Positions 19,150-29,094 are shown, counted from the first letter of the stretch. The stretch: 64,000 bases of DNA from Emergencia sp. (GCA_022767345.1 JALEOD010000042.1:62001-126000), one strand, 5' to 3'. Translations and numbers: made by a program. The notes: generated by a model not told the origin, from the letters alone.

Positions 19150-19710
19150 ATGAAAAGTACAATCAAAAAAAGAACTTATCAGGCAATCTACCGATTGCTG
19201 GACAGGGTTTCCCCTGTTCCATATGACTGCGGAACCCTTTGCAGCGCCATTTGCTGCAGCTGCGGCAATGATGACGAAAACCTCGGCATTTATCTTCTGC
19301 CCGGCGAGGACAAAGTCCACGACAGAGATGACGACTGGCTCACATGGAGCGCCGAATATGCCGAGGATTATGAATTTCCGGAATCCTGGACAGGCAAAGT
19401 TTATTTTGTGCGGTGCAAAACGCCGCCAATCTGCCCCAGAGAAAAAAGACCCATGCAATGCAGAACCTTTCCTTTGACACCTCATATTGATGAAGACGGC
19501 GTATTGTCTCTGGTGTTAAACGACAGCGACCTGCCCTACAGCTGCCCTCTGATTGCAGAGAAAATAGAGCTGGATCCTGCCTTTGTCAAAGCGACTTATA
19601 CCTGCTGGAAACATCTTCTGCGAGATCCTCTTATTTACGATCTCGTCAAAGAAGATTCCGAATACCGCACATACCGGGAATACAAAGAATTTCAAGACCT
19701 TGAATGGTAA
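19150..19710 (+). CDS. Cysteine-cluster protein of YkgJ-like type
   Basis: 186-residue soluble protein of unknown function. It has an N-terminal [12 protein letters not shown] stretch (residues 26-37), then CKTPPICP and [16 protein letters not shown], then a Cys in YSCPL and a late TCWK. This Cys spacing resembles the YkgJ/UPF0153 zinc- or iron-cluster family, in which a C-x3-C near the start and RPxxCRxFP are typical. It is divergent from the activase and convergent with the MATE gene. No ribosome binding site precedes the ATG, and no better in-frame start is seen, so translation from a leaderless message is likely. Confidence 0.75.
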   Translation: MKSTIKKRTYQAIYRLLDRVSPVPYDCGTLCSAICCSCGNDDENLGIYLLPGEDKVHDRDDDWLTWSAEYAEDYEFPESWTGKVYFVRCKTPPICPREKRPMQCRTFPLTPHIDEDGVLSLVLNDSDLPYSCPLIAEKIELDPAFVKATYTCWKHLLRDPLIYDLVKEDSEYRTYREYKEFQDLEW

Positions 19711-19735
19711 ATTACAAGGTCTTGATTTCTTTTTT
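19693..19735 (+). terminator. Terminator spanning the stop codon of the Cys-cluster gene
   Basis: CAAGACCTTG (19693-19702) and CAAGGTCTTG (19715-19724) form a perfect 10-bp stem with the TAA in the loop, followed by a T-rich run (19726-19735). The right arm also encodes the last codons of the convergent MATE gene. Confidence 0.85.
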
Positions 19736-21070
19736 GTACAATCTGGTAAGCATAATCGCCGAGTAAACAACGCCAATAATTTCCGCCAGCGGAAAAGACG
19801 CCCAGGACGCAGTGACTCCCGCCATATGATAAATGATGTAAGCCAGAGGCAGAATGCCCACAAGCTGACGCAAAAGTGATCCTATTAAGCTATATACCCC
19901 GTGGCCAGTACCCTGAAACAGTGTCGATGACATAATACCAAAGGCTGCCGGAATAAAGCAGATGCTGATAATTCTAAGGGCAGGCACACCCATTTCCATC
20001 ATTTCATCGTCTGCGCTGAACATTTTCAGGAAGACTTCCGGAAATACCTGAAATAAAATAGTTCCAATTGCCATGATTACCAATGCGGTAATCTGCGCTT
20101 TCTTATAAGTTTCCATCAGACGATGTCTGTCCCTTGCGCCGAAGTTATATCCCATAATCGGCATAGCGCCCTGATTGAGACCAAACACCGGCATGAAAAT
20201 AAAGGACTGCAGCTTGTAATAAACGCCTAGCACCGCGACCGCTGTTGCAGACGCTGCCAAAATGGCATTATATCCCAGCAGCATGACAGAACCGATTGCC
20301 TGCATAATGATGGATGGAAGACCTACTCCATAAATATCTCTCACTACGACCCAGTCAATTTTAAAACCTTTTAACTGAATCTTTACTTCATGCTCTTTTC
20401 TGAAAAACATGAAGATTGCTACACACATACCTACCGCCTGACCGGTAACAGTTGCAATGGCAGCACCAGCAATACCCAGCTTTGGCATACCGAAAAGCCC
20501 GAAAATCAGAATCGGGTCCAAAACCAGATTGGTCAGCGCGCCGCTCAAACTGATTATCATCGGCGCAATCATATTTCCTGTCGCCTGCAGTACTTTCTCA
20601 AGCTGAAACTGAATCATGCTGAAGAGACTGCAAATGGTAATAATTCTAAGATATGTAACCCCACCCTCGAAAATGACGGTATCATCTGTATAGGCATGCA
20701 TAAATGGGACTGCAAACAGAATGCCTATCAGTGCAAAAATCAGGAAATTGAAAAGCCCGATTCGAATACTGGTTGAGGCTGCTTTATCTGCTTCTTCAAA
20801 GCGCTTCGCCCCTAGTCTTCTGGAAATCAGAGAATTTACGCCGACGGAACTTCCCACTGCCATGGAAATCATCAGCATCTGAATCGGCATTACGAGAGAT
20901 ACAGCAGTCAGCGCTTTCTGACTGACCATCGCAACAAACATGCTGTCCACTACATTGTAAAGCGCATTGATAGTCATAGAAAGAATCGCCGGCCACGCCA
21001 TAGAAGCGAGCAGCTTTCCGATTGGTTCTGTTCCCATTTTATTGCCTTGTATTTCTTTTTCGTTTGTCAT
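19712..21070 (-). CDS. MATE family efflux transporter
   Basis: 452-residue integral membrane protein with 12 predicted hydrophobic segments in two similar halves, the MATE layout (start MGTEPIGKLLASMAWPAILS, then YNVVDSMFVAMVSQKALTAV). It exports drugs or metabolites by Na+ or H+ antiport; the substrate is unknown. AGGAGGGAGGAGATATT precedes the ATG. The stop is 1 bp from that of the convergent Cys-cluster gene. It lies downstream of rnpB in the same direction. Confidence 0.93.
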   Translation of the reverse strand: MTNEKEIQGNKMGTEPIGKLLASMAWPAILSMTINALYNVVDSMFVAMVSQKALTAVSLVMPIQMLMISMAVGSSVGVNSLISRRLGAKRFEEADKAASTSIRIGLFNFLIFALIGILFAVPFMHAYTDDTVIFEGGVTYLRIITICSLFSMIQFQLEKVLQATGNMIAPMIISLSGALTNLVLDPILIFGLFGMPKLGIAGAAIATVTGQAVGMCVAIFMFFRKEHEVKIQLKGFKIDWVVVRDIYGVGLPSIIMQAIGSVMLLGYNAILAASATAVAVLGVYYKLQSFIFMPVFGLNQGAMPIMGYNFGARDRHRLMETYKKAQITALVIMAIGTILFQVFPEVFLKMFSADDEMMEMGVPALRIISICFIPAAFGIMSSTLFQGTGHGVYSLIGSLLRQLVGILPLAYIIYHMAGVTASWASFPLAEIIGVVYSAIMLTRLYKKEIKTL

Positions 21071-21100
21071 AATATCTCCTCCCTCCTGTTGTATATAAAC

Positions 21101-21129
21101 AAAATAAAAGGGAAATACACTGTATTTCC
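21101..21129 (-). terminator. Terminator after RNase P RNA
   Basis: GGAAATACA and TGTATTTCC pair closely, followed on the minus strand by CTTTTATTTTG, between the 3' end of rnpB and the MATE gene. Confidence 0.8.
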
Positions 21130-21139
21130 TTAAAAATGT

Positions 21140-21486
21140 ATGGGCAAACCTATAAGCCGGGTTCTGTATTAGACAATCATCTATCTATGGCGTAACATTA
21201 CTGCACGCTCTTGCGGTCTACCTTCCGGGCAGCGACGGGCCGCCGCTTTTTGTGCCCTATTTGACCTTGCTCCGGATGGGGTTTACACGGCCGCCATGTC
21301 TCCATGACGCCGGTGAGCTCTTACCTCACCATTTCAACCTTACCACGGCATAACCCGTTTCGGCGGAATGTTTCTGTTGCACTTTCCCTATAGTTGCCTA
21401 CGCCGGACGTTATCCGGCATCCTCGCCCTATGGAGCCCGGACTTTCCTCATGCGAATTGCACGCGATTGTCTGGTTTACCCATAAC
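21140..21486 (-). ncRNA. rnpB: RNase P RNA (type A)
   Basis: Catalytic RNA that cuts the 5' leader from pre-tRNAs. The minus strand shows the universal blocks in order: GAGGAAAGTCCGGGCTC (5' core), CAACAGAAACATTCCGCC, GGTGAGGTAAGAGCTCACC, AGATAGATGATTG and ACAGAACCCGGCTTATAGG (3' core). The P1 stem closes with GGGTAAACC against GGTTTGCCC, which sets the ends to within a few bases. The long CCGGATAACGTCCGG and GGCGGCCGTG arms fit the ancestral A type, not the Bacillus B type. Confidence 0.97.
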
Positions 21487-21492
21487 TCTATA

Positions 21493-21498
21493 AGTATA
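21493..21498 (-). promoter_or_regulatory. -10 element of rnpB
   Basis: Minus-strand TATACT with TGC directly before it (extended -10), about 7 bp from the predicted RNA 5' end. No clear -35 box is seen. Confidence 0.55.
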
Positions 21499-21590
21499 GC
21501 ACGAATCAATTTTAAATTCCAGTGTTTTTTTGCAGACAGTCCGATGACAAGATGTACAAAAAAGTATTTCTATTTTTGGAAACACAATTT

Positions 21591-21937
21591 TGACCGTATT
21601 TACTGATTTTAGTACGATGCGGTCAGGCCTACAAATTCTGTTATAGCATTTCTGACCGCATTAGCTATTTTTATGTCAATACGGTCAGAGAATTTAGTTC
21701 CATTGGTATTAGATTATTTGAATTCATATCACCTAGTCAGCAAGATTACAATTTCTTCCAAATTATTGGACGAAAATTCCAGAAATCCATTTTAGTTAAA
21801 AGAGTTATCTTGCTGCGAATCCGTTCCATGCTCTTTTTCTGACCGTATTGGTTCTAAATACTAACTTACGGTCATTTTCGGCTTTACAAGTTTTTTTGAG
21901 CTAACCGTATTTTCCTTATTTATTGCTATACGGTCAG
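21591..21937. repeat. Array A: two nested palindromic quartets of TGACCGTATT
   Basis: Eight copies of one word alternate strictly in direction: 21591-21600 (+), 21617-21626 (-), 21652-21662 (+), 21678-21688 (-), then after about 150 bp 21839-21849 (+), 21866-21874 (-), 21901-21911 (+), 21928-21937 (-). In the first quartet the outer arms are perfectly complementary (TGACCGTATT with AATACGGTCA), and so are the inner arms (ATGCGGTCAG with CTGACCGCAT), with 16 bp between arms on each side. The second quartet has 18 bp on each side. It fills the gene-free stretch between the rnpB promoter and the surface-protein terminator. No ORF or known element explains it. Confidence 0.8.
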
Positions 21938-22035
21938 ATTCTGTAATCCGAAGCATGTTTCAGGATATTCCAGCTTAGTTCAAAGCAAGTTTCAGCATCG
22001 GTAATGCGGCAAGTAGCCTTTTTCCGGCGAAATTC

Positions 22036-22080
22036 AAAAAGACTGCCGCACTAACAGTAATATCCTGTTAGCACGGCAGT
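22036..22080 (-). terminator. Terminator after the surface-protein remnant
   Basis: ACTGCCG..CTAACAG pairs with CTGTTAG..CGGCAGT, followed on the minus strand by CTTTTTG. Confidence 0.85.
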
Positions 22081-22106
22081 TTCATAGAAAACGATATAAA
22101 TTTAAA

Positions 22107-23087
22107 TTATTTTAAAGCATCTTTTCTTCTAGCGAAGACCGGAATCAGTAATCCTGCGGAGAGCAGCAATACTCCCGTCCATGCCATAAGAGGCTCATGA
22201 TCGCCAGTCTTTGGCTGATTTGTATTGTTCTTATTTGACTGGTTTCCATTCTGATTGTCTTTCGGTAAATCTGTACCCGGACTCAACGGAACATCCGGGT
22301 CATCAATGATTGGATCGTCGATAGATGGGTCGTCTTTTCCCGGATTCGGGTCAAGAGGCACATTCGGATCATCGATTTCGCTATTCTCTGTATAAGTTAC
22401 AGTGAATTCCGCGTTATCACTCAGCGTGCCGCTGACTACACTCTGGCTTGCAGTATATCCGTCAATCGTTGGAGACGTCACGCTGTAGCTGCTTCCCTCT
22501 TCCAGCGTCTCTACTACATCAGGTCTTGCCTGAGTGCCGTCCTCATAAGTGTAATGAATGGTCAGCGTGTAATAATTGACTGTCGGAGGCACGTAATTCT
22601 TTGTCCATTCTGCTGTAAAGGCAGATTTCTCATTTATAATAATTTCATCTCCCGGCTGATAAAGATTTTTACCATCACTCCAGCCTTTAAAAGAATATCC
22701 GCTCCGAACGGGTGCTTCAGGCATAGCTATGGAATCGTTCTCGCGCACCGTCACTGTTCTGTTCTCATCTTTGTCAGAGTCCCATGTTCCGCCATTCGCA
22801 TGAAAAGTCACTGAGAAAGCATTGATTACCTCAACCTGCATTGTATAAACATCCCGCACGGTTGCTTCGGTATCATAATCACTGCCAAAGTCAATCGTGT
22901 TATGATGTGATTTATAGAAAAGCTTTGGTTCCTGTCCATTTTCTACAATATATCCATATATTTCAACCATATACTGGTCACTGTTTTCCCGTGCGTCTTC
23001 TTTTCCTGAAATAGAAATTTCTTCCTGATCCGTTATAGTACGAACATAGACTCCGTCCGTTTTTATGTTGTCTTGCCCTTCAGCCAA
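22107..23087 (-). pseudogene. 5'-truncated LPXTG-type cell-surface protein
   Basis: About 326 codons are open. Visible parts are an InlB/Listeria-Bacteroides-type repeat (FSVTFHANGGTWDSD to FTAEWTKN, residues about 91-160), a MucBP-like domain (YYTLTIHYTYEDGTQARPD to FTVTYTEN), an Asp/Pro-rich linker with repeated DDP and PLDP/PLSP, and a sorting signal QPKTGD, hydrophobic stretch and RRK tail. There is no signal peptide, so the product could not reach the wall. The only upstream start is a TTG at 23085-23087 without ribosome binding site, five bases from the nif3 stop. This looks like the 3' remainder of a larger adhesin gene joined to the end of nif3. Confidence 0.7.
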
Positions 23088-23856
23088 ACGGGTTCAAGTC
23101 AAGCTGTGATTCCAGAACCTCTAAATCGGTTCCAAAAGTTGCCTCCCGCAGCATATCCGCCATATTTCCGGTAAAAATCTTTTCACTGCCGTAATGGCCG
23201 ATGTCAAGGACACAAATGCCTGCCTCTTTCGCCATCTGTGCCTCATGATATTTCAAATCACCCGTAATATAAAGGTCGCATCCCTCTTTCTTCGCGTCTA
23301 AAATAAATTCACTGCCGGCGCCGGTACACCAGCTAACGGTTTTAATCTGTCTGGTCAAGTCACCGACCCATTTGAAATACCGCTCCTCCACCGCCAGTTC
23401 TTCGGACACTTTTCGAATCATTTCCGCAAAAGTCATATCAAAAGGCGTCTGTCCCCTGCGGCAGAAACCGTTGTCCGCATCAAAGGGACGTACATCCTGA
23501 AATTCTAAGAGAAGACCGAAATAATCGTTATTTCCGTCTTTTAATTTGTCAAAGCTTGTGTGACAGGAATAGACGGAAATACCCGCCTGAATCAGTCGAA
23601 TCAGGTAGTTTCCAATCACATCTGTCTGCTCAATTTTCTTAATTCCACTGAAAAGCAGCGGATGATGGGTCAAAATCATCTGTGCGCCGCAGGCAGCGGC
23701 TTCTTCGATGACTGCGCCGGTCACTTCTAAAGATACCAGCACAGTATTGATTCCGGCTGACCCCATATCCAGCTGAAACCCGCAGTTATCCCAACTTTCC
23801 GCAGTTTCAGAAGGACAAATTTTCTCTATGACAGCAGCTAATATTTCTCTATTCAT
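23080..23856 (-). CDS. Nif3-like dinuclear metal centre protein
   Basis: YqfO/NIF3 family, hexameric metal-binding protein with GTP cyclohydrolase-like annotation but no agreed function. It has 258 residues, the short form without the PII-like insert. It shows AESWDNCGFQLDMGS, MILTHHPLLFSGIKK (metal His pair, about residue 63), VYSCHTSFDKLKDGNND and DIGHYGSEKIF. It overlaps trmK by 8 bp. The C-terminus stops at NPFG, slightly earlier than the usual NPF plus a few residues, and a truncated surface gene begins at the stop codon, so the 3' end may have been rewritten by the rearrangement. Confidence 0.92.
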   Translation of the reverse strand: MNREILAAVIEKICPSETAESWDNCGFQLDMGSAGINTVLVSLEVTGAVIEEAAACGAQMILTHHPLLFSGIKKIEQTDVIGNYLIRLIQAGISVYSCHTSFDKLKDGNNDYFGLLLEFQDVRPFDADNGFCRRGQTPFDMTFAEMIRKVSEELAVEERYFKWVGDLTRQIKTVSWCTGAGSEFILDAKKEGCDLYITGDLKYHEAQMAKEAGICVLDIGHYGSEKIFTGNMADMLREATFGTDLEVLESQLDLNPFG

Positions 23857-24574
23857 GCGCGGCCTCCCATTCCTTGATTAAATCCTCCAGCCTGGCAATT
23901 CTCTCTCTGGTTTCCCTGCCTTTTAGCTGTGCGTCATTTGCGTTTTCTTCGATTTTGGCTAAAATCTGATGTTCTGTTTCCAAATGTCTGTTCAGGTATT
24001 CTTCTGTAAGGTCACCGCCAAAGGTGATCAGCGCAGCAGGATACTCAAACTCCGCGCTGTAAACGGGCTGCGGATTTTCCTCCGTAAAGACCGGCGCGAG
24101 GCCGCTCTCCACTGTAAGAATCTCGCAGAGAAACTTTCCTTCTCTGACAAGCCCTTCCTTTACAATGGAAAAACCATTGCATGCCAGAAAATATCTGAGT
24201 CTTCCGGGATTGTTTCTCGGCTGCAGAATATATCTTTTCATGGAACGGCTTTTCTTCAGATTCCACTTCAGCATATCCGCAATCAGAAGACCTCCCATGC
24301 CTGCCATGACAACTACATCAACTTCCCCGTCGGAAAGAACATCGATACCGTCCCCAAGACGCAGTTCGTAGTCTCCTTTGGGTTTTACCAGTTTACAGTT
24401 GGTCTCTGCCTTTTTCAAAGAACCGCCGCTGACATCGGTCATAATCACTTTGGGACATTTATGCTTCTCCATCAGGTACAGTGGCAAGAAACCATGGTCG
24501 CACCCGATGTCCGCCATGGTTTCTCCTTTTTTTATTTCGTCAGCGATATATTGTAATCTCTCGCTTAGCTTCAT
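23849..24574 (-). CDS. trmK: tRNA (adenine(22)-N1)-methyltransferase TrmK
   Basis: SAM-dependent m1A22 methylation of tRNA. It has 241 residues: MADIGCDHGFLPLYLMEK (SAM motif I, about residue 20), VIMTDVSGGSLKKAE, VDVVVMAGMGGLLIADML (motif IV) and YILQPRNNPGRLRYFL. A C-terminal helical part follows. It sits directly after sigA (4-bp gap, ribosome binding site inside the sigA stop region) and before nif3, the order seen in Bacillus and Clostridia. Confidence 0.95.
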   Translation of the reverse strand: MKLSERLQYIADEIKKGETMADIGCDHGFLPLYLMEKHKCPKVIMTDVSGGSLKKAETNCKLVKPKGDYELRLGDGIDVLSDGEVDVVVMAGMGGLLIADMLKWNLKKSRSMKRYILQPRNNPGRLRYFLACNGFSIVKEGLVREGKFLCEILTVESGLAPVFTEENPQPVYSAEFEYPAALITFGGDLTEEYLNRHLETEHQILAKIEENANDAQLKGRETRERIARLEDLIKEWEAAHE

Positions 24575-24578
24575 TGTT

Positions 24579-25769
24579 TTACTCCAGATAATCCTTTAAT
24601 TTCTTACTTCTGCTCGGGTGTCTCAGCTTTCTGAGTGCCTTTGCCTCAATCTGTCTGATTCGTTCTCTGGTTACGTCAAATTCCTTGCCGACTTCCTCCA
24701 GGGTTCTGGAGCGTCCGTCCTCCAGACCGAAACGCAGTTTCAGCACCTTCTGTTCCCTTTCGGTTAAAGTGTCCAGCACTTCCACAAGCTGTTCTTTCAG
24801 CATGGAAAATGCCGCAGCTTCAGCCGGTGCCGGCACATCATCATCAGGGATAAAATCGCCCAGATGGCTGTCCTCTTCTTCACCGATTGGAGTTTCCAGC
24901 GATACAGGCTCCTGTGCAATCTTCTGAATTTCTCTGACCTTATCCACGGAAATGCCCATTTCCTTTGCGATTTCTTCCGGGCTCGGCTCTCTTCCATAGG
25001 TCTGCAGCAGCTGCCTGGAGACGCGAATCAGTTTATTAATCGTTTCTACCATATGCACCGGAATTCTAATGGTTCTCGCCTGGTCGGCGATGGATCTTGT
25101 AATTGCCTGACGAATCCACCATGTCGCATAGGTGGAGAACTTGTAGCCTTTTCGATAGTCGAACTTGTCAACCGCCTTAATCAGACCAAGATTGCCCTCC
25201 TGAATCAAATCCAGGAACAGCATCCCTCTGCCCACATAGCGTTTGGCAATGCTGACTACAAGACGAAGGTTTGCCTCACAGAGTTTTTTCTTAGCCTCTT
25301 CGTCACCTTTTTCCATTCTCTGTGCCAGTTCAATTTCTTCATCGGCACTGAGAAGAGGTACTTTTCCGATTTCCTTGAGATACATTCTGACAGGGTCGTC
25401 TACAGCAATTCCTTTTGGCAGAGTTGCTTCGATATCGATTTCGCCGGTTTCAGTCATGACAATACCGTCATCTTCTTCATTGCCGTCAAAATCATCATCC
25501 CGATCCATCATGGAAGGAAAATCTTCCGGTTCCGTTTCGCTGGCAATCTCAATATCCTTAGAAAGCAGCGCTTCGTAGATTTCGTCTACCACATTCTTGT
25601 CCAAATCAAAAGAATCCAAATAATCCGCCATATCCGTGTAGGTCAGAATATTTTTCTTTGTCTTGGCTTTTTTGACAAGCTGACTGATGAGTTCGTTTTT
25701 TATCTGTTCTGGGCTCATACCTGCGAATGCTTCATTTAAATTGTTTGCTTTTTTTGATTCTGTACTCAT
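24579..25769 (-). CDS. sigA: Primary RNA polymerase sigma factor (SigA/RpoD)
   Basis: Housekeeping sigma factor, 396 residues. The order is a short region 1.1 with an acidic linker ([14 protein letters not shown]), 1.2 ([18 protein letters not shown]), region 2 with [12 protein letters not shown] (-10 recognition), region 3 ([18 protein letters not shown]) and region 4 with [20 protein letters not shown] (-35 recognition helix). The TTGACA/TATAAT promoters listed here fit this factor. It is cotranscribed with dnaG (11-bp gap). Confidence 0.98.
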   Translation of the reverse strand: MSTESKKANNLNEAFAGMSPEQIKNELISQLVKKAKTKKNILTYTDMADYLDSFDLDKNVVDEIYEALLSKDIEIASETEPEDFPSMMDRDDDFDGNEEDDGIVMTETGEIDIEATLPKGIAVDDPVRMYLKEIGKVPLLSADEEIELAQRMEKGDEEAKKKLCEANLRLVVSIAKRYVGRGMLFLDLIQEGNLGLIKAVDKFDYRKGYKFSTYATWWIRQAITRSIADQARTIRIPVHMVETINKLIRVSRQLLQTYGREPSPEEIAKEMGISVDKVREIQKIAQEPVSLETPIGEEEDSHLGDFIPDDDVPAPAEAAAFSMLKEQLVEVLDTLTEREQKVLKLRFGLEDGRSRTLEEVGKEFDVTRERIRQIEAKALRKLRHPSRSKKLKDYLE

Positions 25770-25780
25770 TCTACATCTCC

Positions 25781-27532
25781 CTACTGTTGGTTTTTTAGTT
25801 CTCGTTGTACTTTCATAAGCTGATCGGTCAGCTCTATAATTCTATCCTGATTATCATTTTCGTCTGCCATGGAAAGAAGGGTCAAAAGCTTCTGCTCCTC
25901 TCTGGTCAGCCGCTCATGATTCCACGTCCTGATGCAGTCGTCAAATACCTGCTCCTCGTTGCCGACGACGACATGATTTAATATTTCCTGCAGTGCCGCG
26001 GCATCTTCATCGGAAAGCCCGTCCATAATCTGATTCAAATCAATGAAATGATGATGCGCGTACCTTTCTTCTAAAAGACTGTAAATCTTCAGGGCAAATT
26101 CACTTTCTAAGATGCCCGGATAATCCGCCAGCCGCTCTATATATCGTTCCTCCGTCAGTAAAACCTTCAGAAGCGTCTTTTCGATAGGCGTCAGCTCTGC
26201 CTTCTCTGCTTCTTCCTGATGTGAGCGCTGTTCTCTAACCGGTATAGACCTTTGCTGCGCCTGCTGTGTATTAGCATTGCCTAAAAGTTCCATTCTAATC
26301 GCGCCTTCTGCAATTTTCAGGTCTTTCGACACTTTTTTTATGTAAATTTCCTGTTCTACGGGACTCATCTGACGCAAAATATCGATGGCTTTCTTCATAT
26401 AGTCGATTTTATCTTCATCCTGCGATAAATCAAATCCCACCTTAGCCGATTCCAAACGGTAGTCTCCGTAAGGCAGCGCACCGTCTATGAGTTTAAGAAA
26501 AGCTGCCTTTCCGTTTTTCTTGACGTATTCGTCCGGGTCTTTGCCGTCAGTAACGTGAAGTACCTTGACCTTGCAGTCTTCTTTTTTTAGAATTTCAAGA
26601 CCTCTGAGGGCTGCCGCCCGTCCGGCATTGTCAGCATCATAGGAAAGAACCACATCCTTGGTATACCTTTTAATCAGCTTAGCCTGATTCTCCGTCAGCG
26701 CAGTTCCCAGAGAAGCCGCCACATTCTCCACACCGCTCTGATACAGAGCAATCACATCCATATAGCCCTCTACCAAAATGATAAAATTTTCTTTTCCCAC
26801 GCTCTGCCTGGAAATGTTCAGCCCATAAAGATTATTCTTCTTCTGGAAAATTTTGCTCTCCGGTGAATTCAGATATTTGGGATTATCACTGGAATCGATA
26901 GCTCGTCCTCCAAAGCCGATGACCTTGCCGGAAGTGTTAATAATTGGGAAGATAACACGATTTCTGAACTTGTCGTAGCATTTGCCCTTACTTTCCGATA
27001 CCAGCCCCAGCTCTACCATAATCTTTTTATCGACACCCTGCGACAGCAGGTACTGATACAGGCTGTCCCACTGTTCGTCGGCATATCCGATACCGAACTT
27101 CTTTAAAATCGCAGGTGCTATCTCCCTGCGCTTCATATAGGCATAGCCTTTATTTGCCTTTTCCGTAAAAGAGCGATAAAAGAAATTTGCCGCCAGCTTA
27201 TTGACCTTATAGTAAATTTCCCGGTTACCGCCGCGGACATTTCTCTCCACGGTAATGCCTTCTTCGGCAGCGATTTTTTCCACCGCTTCGGAAAAATCCA
27301 GATTATAATAGCGTTTTACATATTCGATGACATCACCGGTGGCCCCGCAGCCAAAACAGGTAAAAATCTGTTTCTGCTCTGAGACAACAAAAGAAGGCGT
27401 CTTCTCATTGTGAAACGGACAACAACCTTTATAGTTGGAACCTGCCCGTTTCAGAGGCACGCTTCTTCCCACGACATCTACAATATTCACTTGATTTTTC
27501 AAATTTTCTATGGTAGAACTTGAAAAACTCAT
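25781..27532 (-). CDS. dnaG: DNA primase
   Basis: Makes RNA primers at the replication fork. It has 583 residues. The CHC2 zinc domain ([12 protein letters not shown] and [12 protein letters not shown]) is at residues about 38-70, the TOPRIM domain has [18 protein letters not shown] and [14 protein letters not shown] (about residues 255-320), and a C-terminal helicase-binding region carries [16 protein letters not shown]. It forms the classic macromolecular synthesis operon with sigA. Confidence 0.97.
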   Translation of the reverse strand: MSFSSSTIENLKNQVNIVDVVGRSVPLKRAGSNYKGCCPFHNEKTPSFVVSEQKQIFTCFGCGATGDVIEYVKRYYNLDFSEAVEKIAAEEGITVERNVRGGNREIYYKVNKLAANFFYRSFTEKANKGYAYMKRREIAPAILKKFGIGYADEQWDSLYQYLLSQGVDKKIMVELGLVSESKGKCYDKFRNRVIFPIINTSGKVIGFGGRAIDSSDNPKYLNSPESKIFQKKNNLYGLNISRQSVGKENFIILVEGYMDVIALYQSGVENVAASLGTALTENQAKLIKRYTKDVVLSYDADNAGRAAALRGLEILKKEDCKVKVLHVTDGKDPDEYVKKNGKAAFLKLIDGALPYGDYRLESAKVGFDLSQDEDKIDYMKKAIDILRQMSPVEQEIYIKKVSKDLKIAEGAIRMELLGNANTQQAQQRSIPVREQRSHQEEAEKAELTPIEKTLLKVLLTEERYIERLADYPGILESEFALKIYSLLEERYAHHHFIDLNQIMDGLSDEDAAALQEILNHVVVGNEEQVFDDCIRTWNHERLTREEQKLLTLLSMADENDNQDRIIELTDQLMKVQRELKNQQ

Positions 27533-27629
27533 AGCCTGTCTCCCGATTTTGTCTTCCTACTAATACTATTCTACAAAAAACAGACTTTTCCTTTATTTTT
27601 TCAAAAAAACTCTTGACAAATTTTAGATG

Positions 27630-28637
27630 TTACTTCCATCCCTTTGGTACAAACAGGTCACCGTAAAGATTCAGCGCATACCTGTCGGTCATTCCTGCCA
27701 CGTAATCTTTCACCACTACATGAATATCATCGCAGTCCAGAAGCTGCGCGTGATCTTCCGGCAGCTTTTCCGGATACTGGAGGAAATAATTGTAAAGAGC
27801 GCTGATGACAACTTCTACCTTTGCCAAATCTTCTTCTTTTTTGACGCGCTGGCTTCTATAGACATTTTCAAACATAAAATTGCGCAGAAGGTTTAGCTGG
27901 GCGCTGTGTTCTTCATCCATGGAAACCCGGTTTTTTCCGTCGCTGAAAAGAATCACGTTGGAAACCATACAGTCGATTCTCTCCCTGTGACCCTTTCCAA
28001 ACATAGCAATAGCATCTTTTGGAAGGTCCTCCAGAGTAATGACACCGCTTCTCACCGCATCATCAATATCATGGTTTATGTAGGCGATTCTGTCGCTGAT
28101 TTTTACCACCTGTCCCTCCAAAGTCGCCGCCGGCAGGCTGCCCGTATGGTTCAAAATACCATCCTTTACCTCGAAGGTCAGATTCATCCCCTTTCTGCTC
28201 GGGGTGGATTCCAGCACTTCTACCACGCGAAGACTCTGTTCGTTATGTCTGAAACCGCCTGGATGTACGTCATTTAAAATCATCTCCCCGTTATGTCCAA
28301 AAGGTGTATGCCCTAAATCATGGCCCATGGCGATGGCCTCTGTCAAGTCCTCGTTCAGGCCCAGATTTCTTGCAATGGTCCGCGCCACCTGAGAAACTTC
28401 CAAAGTATGGGTCAGACGAGTTCTGTAATGGTCTCCCTCCGGGGAAAGGAACACCTGCGTCTTGTGCATAAGCCTTCGGAAAGACTTGGAATGGATAATT
28501 CTGTCTCTGTCCCTCTGAAATTCCGTACGGAATTTGCAGGGCTCTTCAAAAACGTCTCTTCCTTTTGATTTGGCGGAGCGACTGGCGCCCGGCGCAAGCA
28601 ATTCTTCTCTTTTCTCTAAATCTTCACGATATAACAT
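27630..28637 (-). CDS. dgt: Deoxyguanosinetriphosphate triphosphohydrolase-like protein
   Basis: HD-domain enzyme that cleaves dNTPs to nucleoside and triphosphate. It has 335 residues with HKTQVFLSPEGDHYRTRLTH (first metal His), AMGHDLGHTPFGHNGE (HD pair, about residue 108) and DRIAYINHDIDD (last Asp). The size fits the short type-2-like Dgt family found next to dnaG in Clostridia. It begins 2 bp after the dut stop, with AGGAG inside the end of dut. Confidence 0.92.
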   Translation of the reverse strand: MLYREDLEKREELLAPGASRSAKSKGRDVFEEPCKFRTEFQRDRDRIIHSKSFRRLMHKTQVFLSPEGDHYRTRLTHTLEVSQVARTIARNLGLNEDLTEAIAMGHDLGHTPFGHNGEMILNDVHPGGFRHNEQSLRVVEVLESTPSRKGMNLTFEVKDGILNHTGSLPAATLEGQVVKISDRIAYINHDIDDAVRSGVITLEDLPKDAIAMFGKGHRERIDCMVSNVILFSDGKNRVSMDEEHSAQLNLLRNFMFENVYRSQRVKKEEDLAKVEVVISALYNYFLQYPEKLPEDHAQLLDCDDIHVVVKDYVAGMTDRYALNLYGDLFVPKGWK

Positions 28638-28639
28638 CT

Positions 28640-29068
28640 TTATACTCCTGTATGTCCAAAGCCGCCGGCGCCTCTTTCAGTTTCCGATAGGGTCTCCGCC
28701 GGCACAAGTTCTGCCTGTTCATATTTACAAATCACAACCTGGGCAATTCTAAGCCCATCTGTTACTGTAAAAGGTTCCTGCCCCCAGTTGATCAGCGGCA
28801 CCTTTACTTCGCCTCTGTAATCGCTGTCGATAGTGCCGATTCCATTGACAAGACCGATTCCATGCTTAATGGCAAGACCGCTCCTTGCCCGAACCTGCGC
28901 TTCATAGCCTGGCGGAATCTCCATATAAATTCCGGTTGAAATCAAACGCCGCTCTCCCGGCTGCAAAGTGACTGGCTCTTTTAAAAAGGCAGCGATATCA
29001 AATCCCGCGGAACCTGCTGTCTCGTATTTCGGAAGGATTCCGCTTTCTGTAATGATTTTCATTTTCAT
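28640..29068 (-). CDS. dut: dUTP diphosphatase
   Basis: Hydrolyses dUTP to dUMP, keeping uracil out of DNA. It has 142 residues, a trimeric all-beta dUTPase: [12 protein letters not shown] (motif 1), [13 protein letters not shown] (motif 2), [19 protein letters not shown] (motif 3, catalytic Asp), [11 protein letters not shown] (motif 4) and [11 protein letters not shown] (motif 5). All five motifs are intact. It is grouped with dgt, so dNTP pool control and primase share an operon. Confidence 0.96.
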   Translation of the reverse strand: MKMKIITESGILPKYETAGSAGFDIAAFLKEPVTLQPGERRLISTGIYMEIPPGYEAQVRARSGLAIKHGIGLVNGIGTIDSDYRGEVKVPLINWGQEPFTVTDGLRIAQVVICKYEQAELVPAETLSETERGAGGFGHTGV

Positions 29069-29094
29069 CTGTAGTAATTCCTTTCGCCTGCAAA

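Noticed and set aside
19020-19166. N-terminal extension of the activase to 19166
   Set aside because: It would overlap the divergent gene's promoter and start; the ATG at 19019 has a good ribosome binding site and begins the ATPase domain.
21321-21606. Small ORFs on both strands inside rnpB
   Set aside because: The sequence is the conserved RNase P RNA; the frames are incidental.
21591-21937. CRISPR array
   Set aside because: Spacing is partly regular, but the repeated units are inverted 10-mers with variable centres, not 25-40 bp direct repeats, and there are no cas genes.
25781-27532. Prophage or plasmid origin for dnaG-sigA region
   Set aside because: Gene order and motifs are those of the chromosomal macromolecular synthesis operon; no phage genes are present.
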